DNA from: JAYFNU01 sp034933305
Lineage (GTDB): Bacteria > Bacillota > Clostridia > Oscillospirales > Ruminococcaceae
NCBI GenBank assembly: GCA_034933305.1
Contig: JAYFNU010000014.1
Location: 8,122 to 72,121 of the forward strand
Reading direction: 5' to 3'
Length of the DNA: 64,000 nucleotides
Shown here: positions 63,969-64,000 of the stretch, piece after piece
Numbering within the stretch: the stretch's first letter is position 1
Layout: every line of letters begins with the position of its first letter
Program-made: the position numbers and the translations under genes
Notes under the pieces: model-generated
What the model saw: the letters and a program-made list of their open reading frames with translations, nothing else
Databases searched by the model: none
What the model was told of the DNA's origin: nothing

Positions 63969-64000
63969 AGCGGGGCGCGCGGCTGAAGACCGCGCGCCCC
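63969..64000 (+). terminator. Terminator of the flavodoxin gene, cut by window end
   Basis: The arms GGGGCGCGCGG and CCGCGCGCCCC form a strong stem; the expected T run lies beyond the window. Confidence 0.75.

Overview
The window reads as chromosomal DNA of a GC-rich, spore-forming, anaerobic Firmicute of the class Clostridia, most like the Oscillospiraceae/Ruminococcaceae. This is inferred from gene content, without any database search. Endospore genes (spo0A, spoIVB, spoVFA/spoVFB, yabP, yabQ, a spoVB-type flippase) indicate sporulation. A 2-oxoacid:ferredoxin oxidoreductase and a HemZ-type radical SAM protein fit anaerobic life, and the ispH-rpsA fusion and cdaA-cdaR pair are typical of Clostridia/Firmicutes. 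I saw no insertion sequence, prophage, CRISPR array or rRNA operon.

Layout. 1-7.3 kb: peptide deformylase, a GNAT acetyltransferase, trpS, a decayed reading frame, an AT-rich orphan gene beside tRNA-Pro, two membrane/lipoprotein genes, then tRNA-Thr and tRNA-Tyr. 7.6-15 kb: signalling and surface genes, namely a BvgS-like hybrid kinase behind a MarR regulator, a lipoprotein, a pseudopilin with a possible carbohydrate-binding tail, and a GGDEF/EAL protein. 15-19.3 kb: a membrane protein, a MATE exporter, a nucleoside hydrolase and a PfkB kinase.

19.2-29.9 kb: twelve same-strand genes behind a promoter with the 19-bp spacer typical of MerR control. They are a MerR/GyrI-type regulator, two BtpA/SgcQ TIM-barrel proteins, two M24 peptidase-fold proteins, a complete ECF transporter (S, T and two ATPases), a PfkB-fold protein without its usual catalytic Asp, an amidohydrolase and an M20 peptidase. 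With the adjacent nucleoside hydrolase and intact PfkB kinase this looks like an import-and-breakdown system for an unknown small molecule, perhaps a ribosylated amide or modified nucleoside. It is the best candidate here for an undescribed system.

30-34.9 kb: the conserved spoVB-mazG-hup-rqcP-yabP-yabQ-divIC block. 34.9-50.8 kb: a long minus-strand run with a P-loop ATPase, 2-oxoacid:ferredoxin oxidoreductase, ispDF, cdaA-cdaR, an FAD protein, recJ, rel, dtd, a metallo-hydrolase, hemZ and a uridine-kinase-like gene. 50.9-55.7 kb: spoIVB-spo0A and a Ca2+-type P-ATPase. 55.7-62.4 kb: spoVFA-spoVFB, an FAD oxidoreductase, cmk, plsC and an ispH-rpsA fusion with a long LEA-like repeat tail. 62.4-64 kb: four small plus-strand genes (GIY-YIG, PspC, DUF805, flavodoxin). 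The GC-rich codon usage opens long shadow frames on the opposite strand, which were left out.
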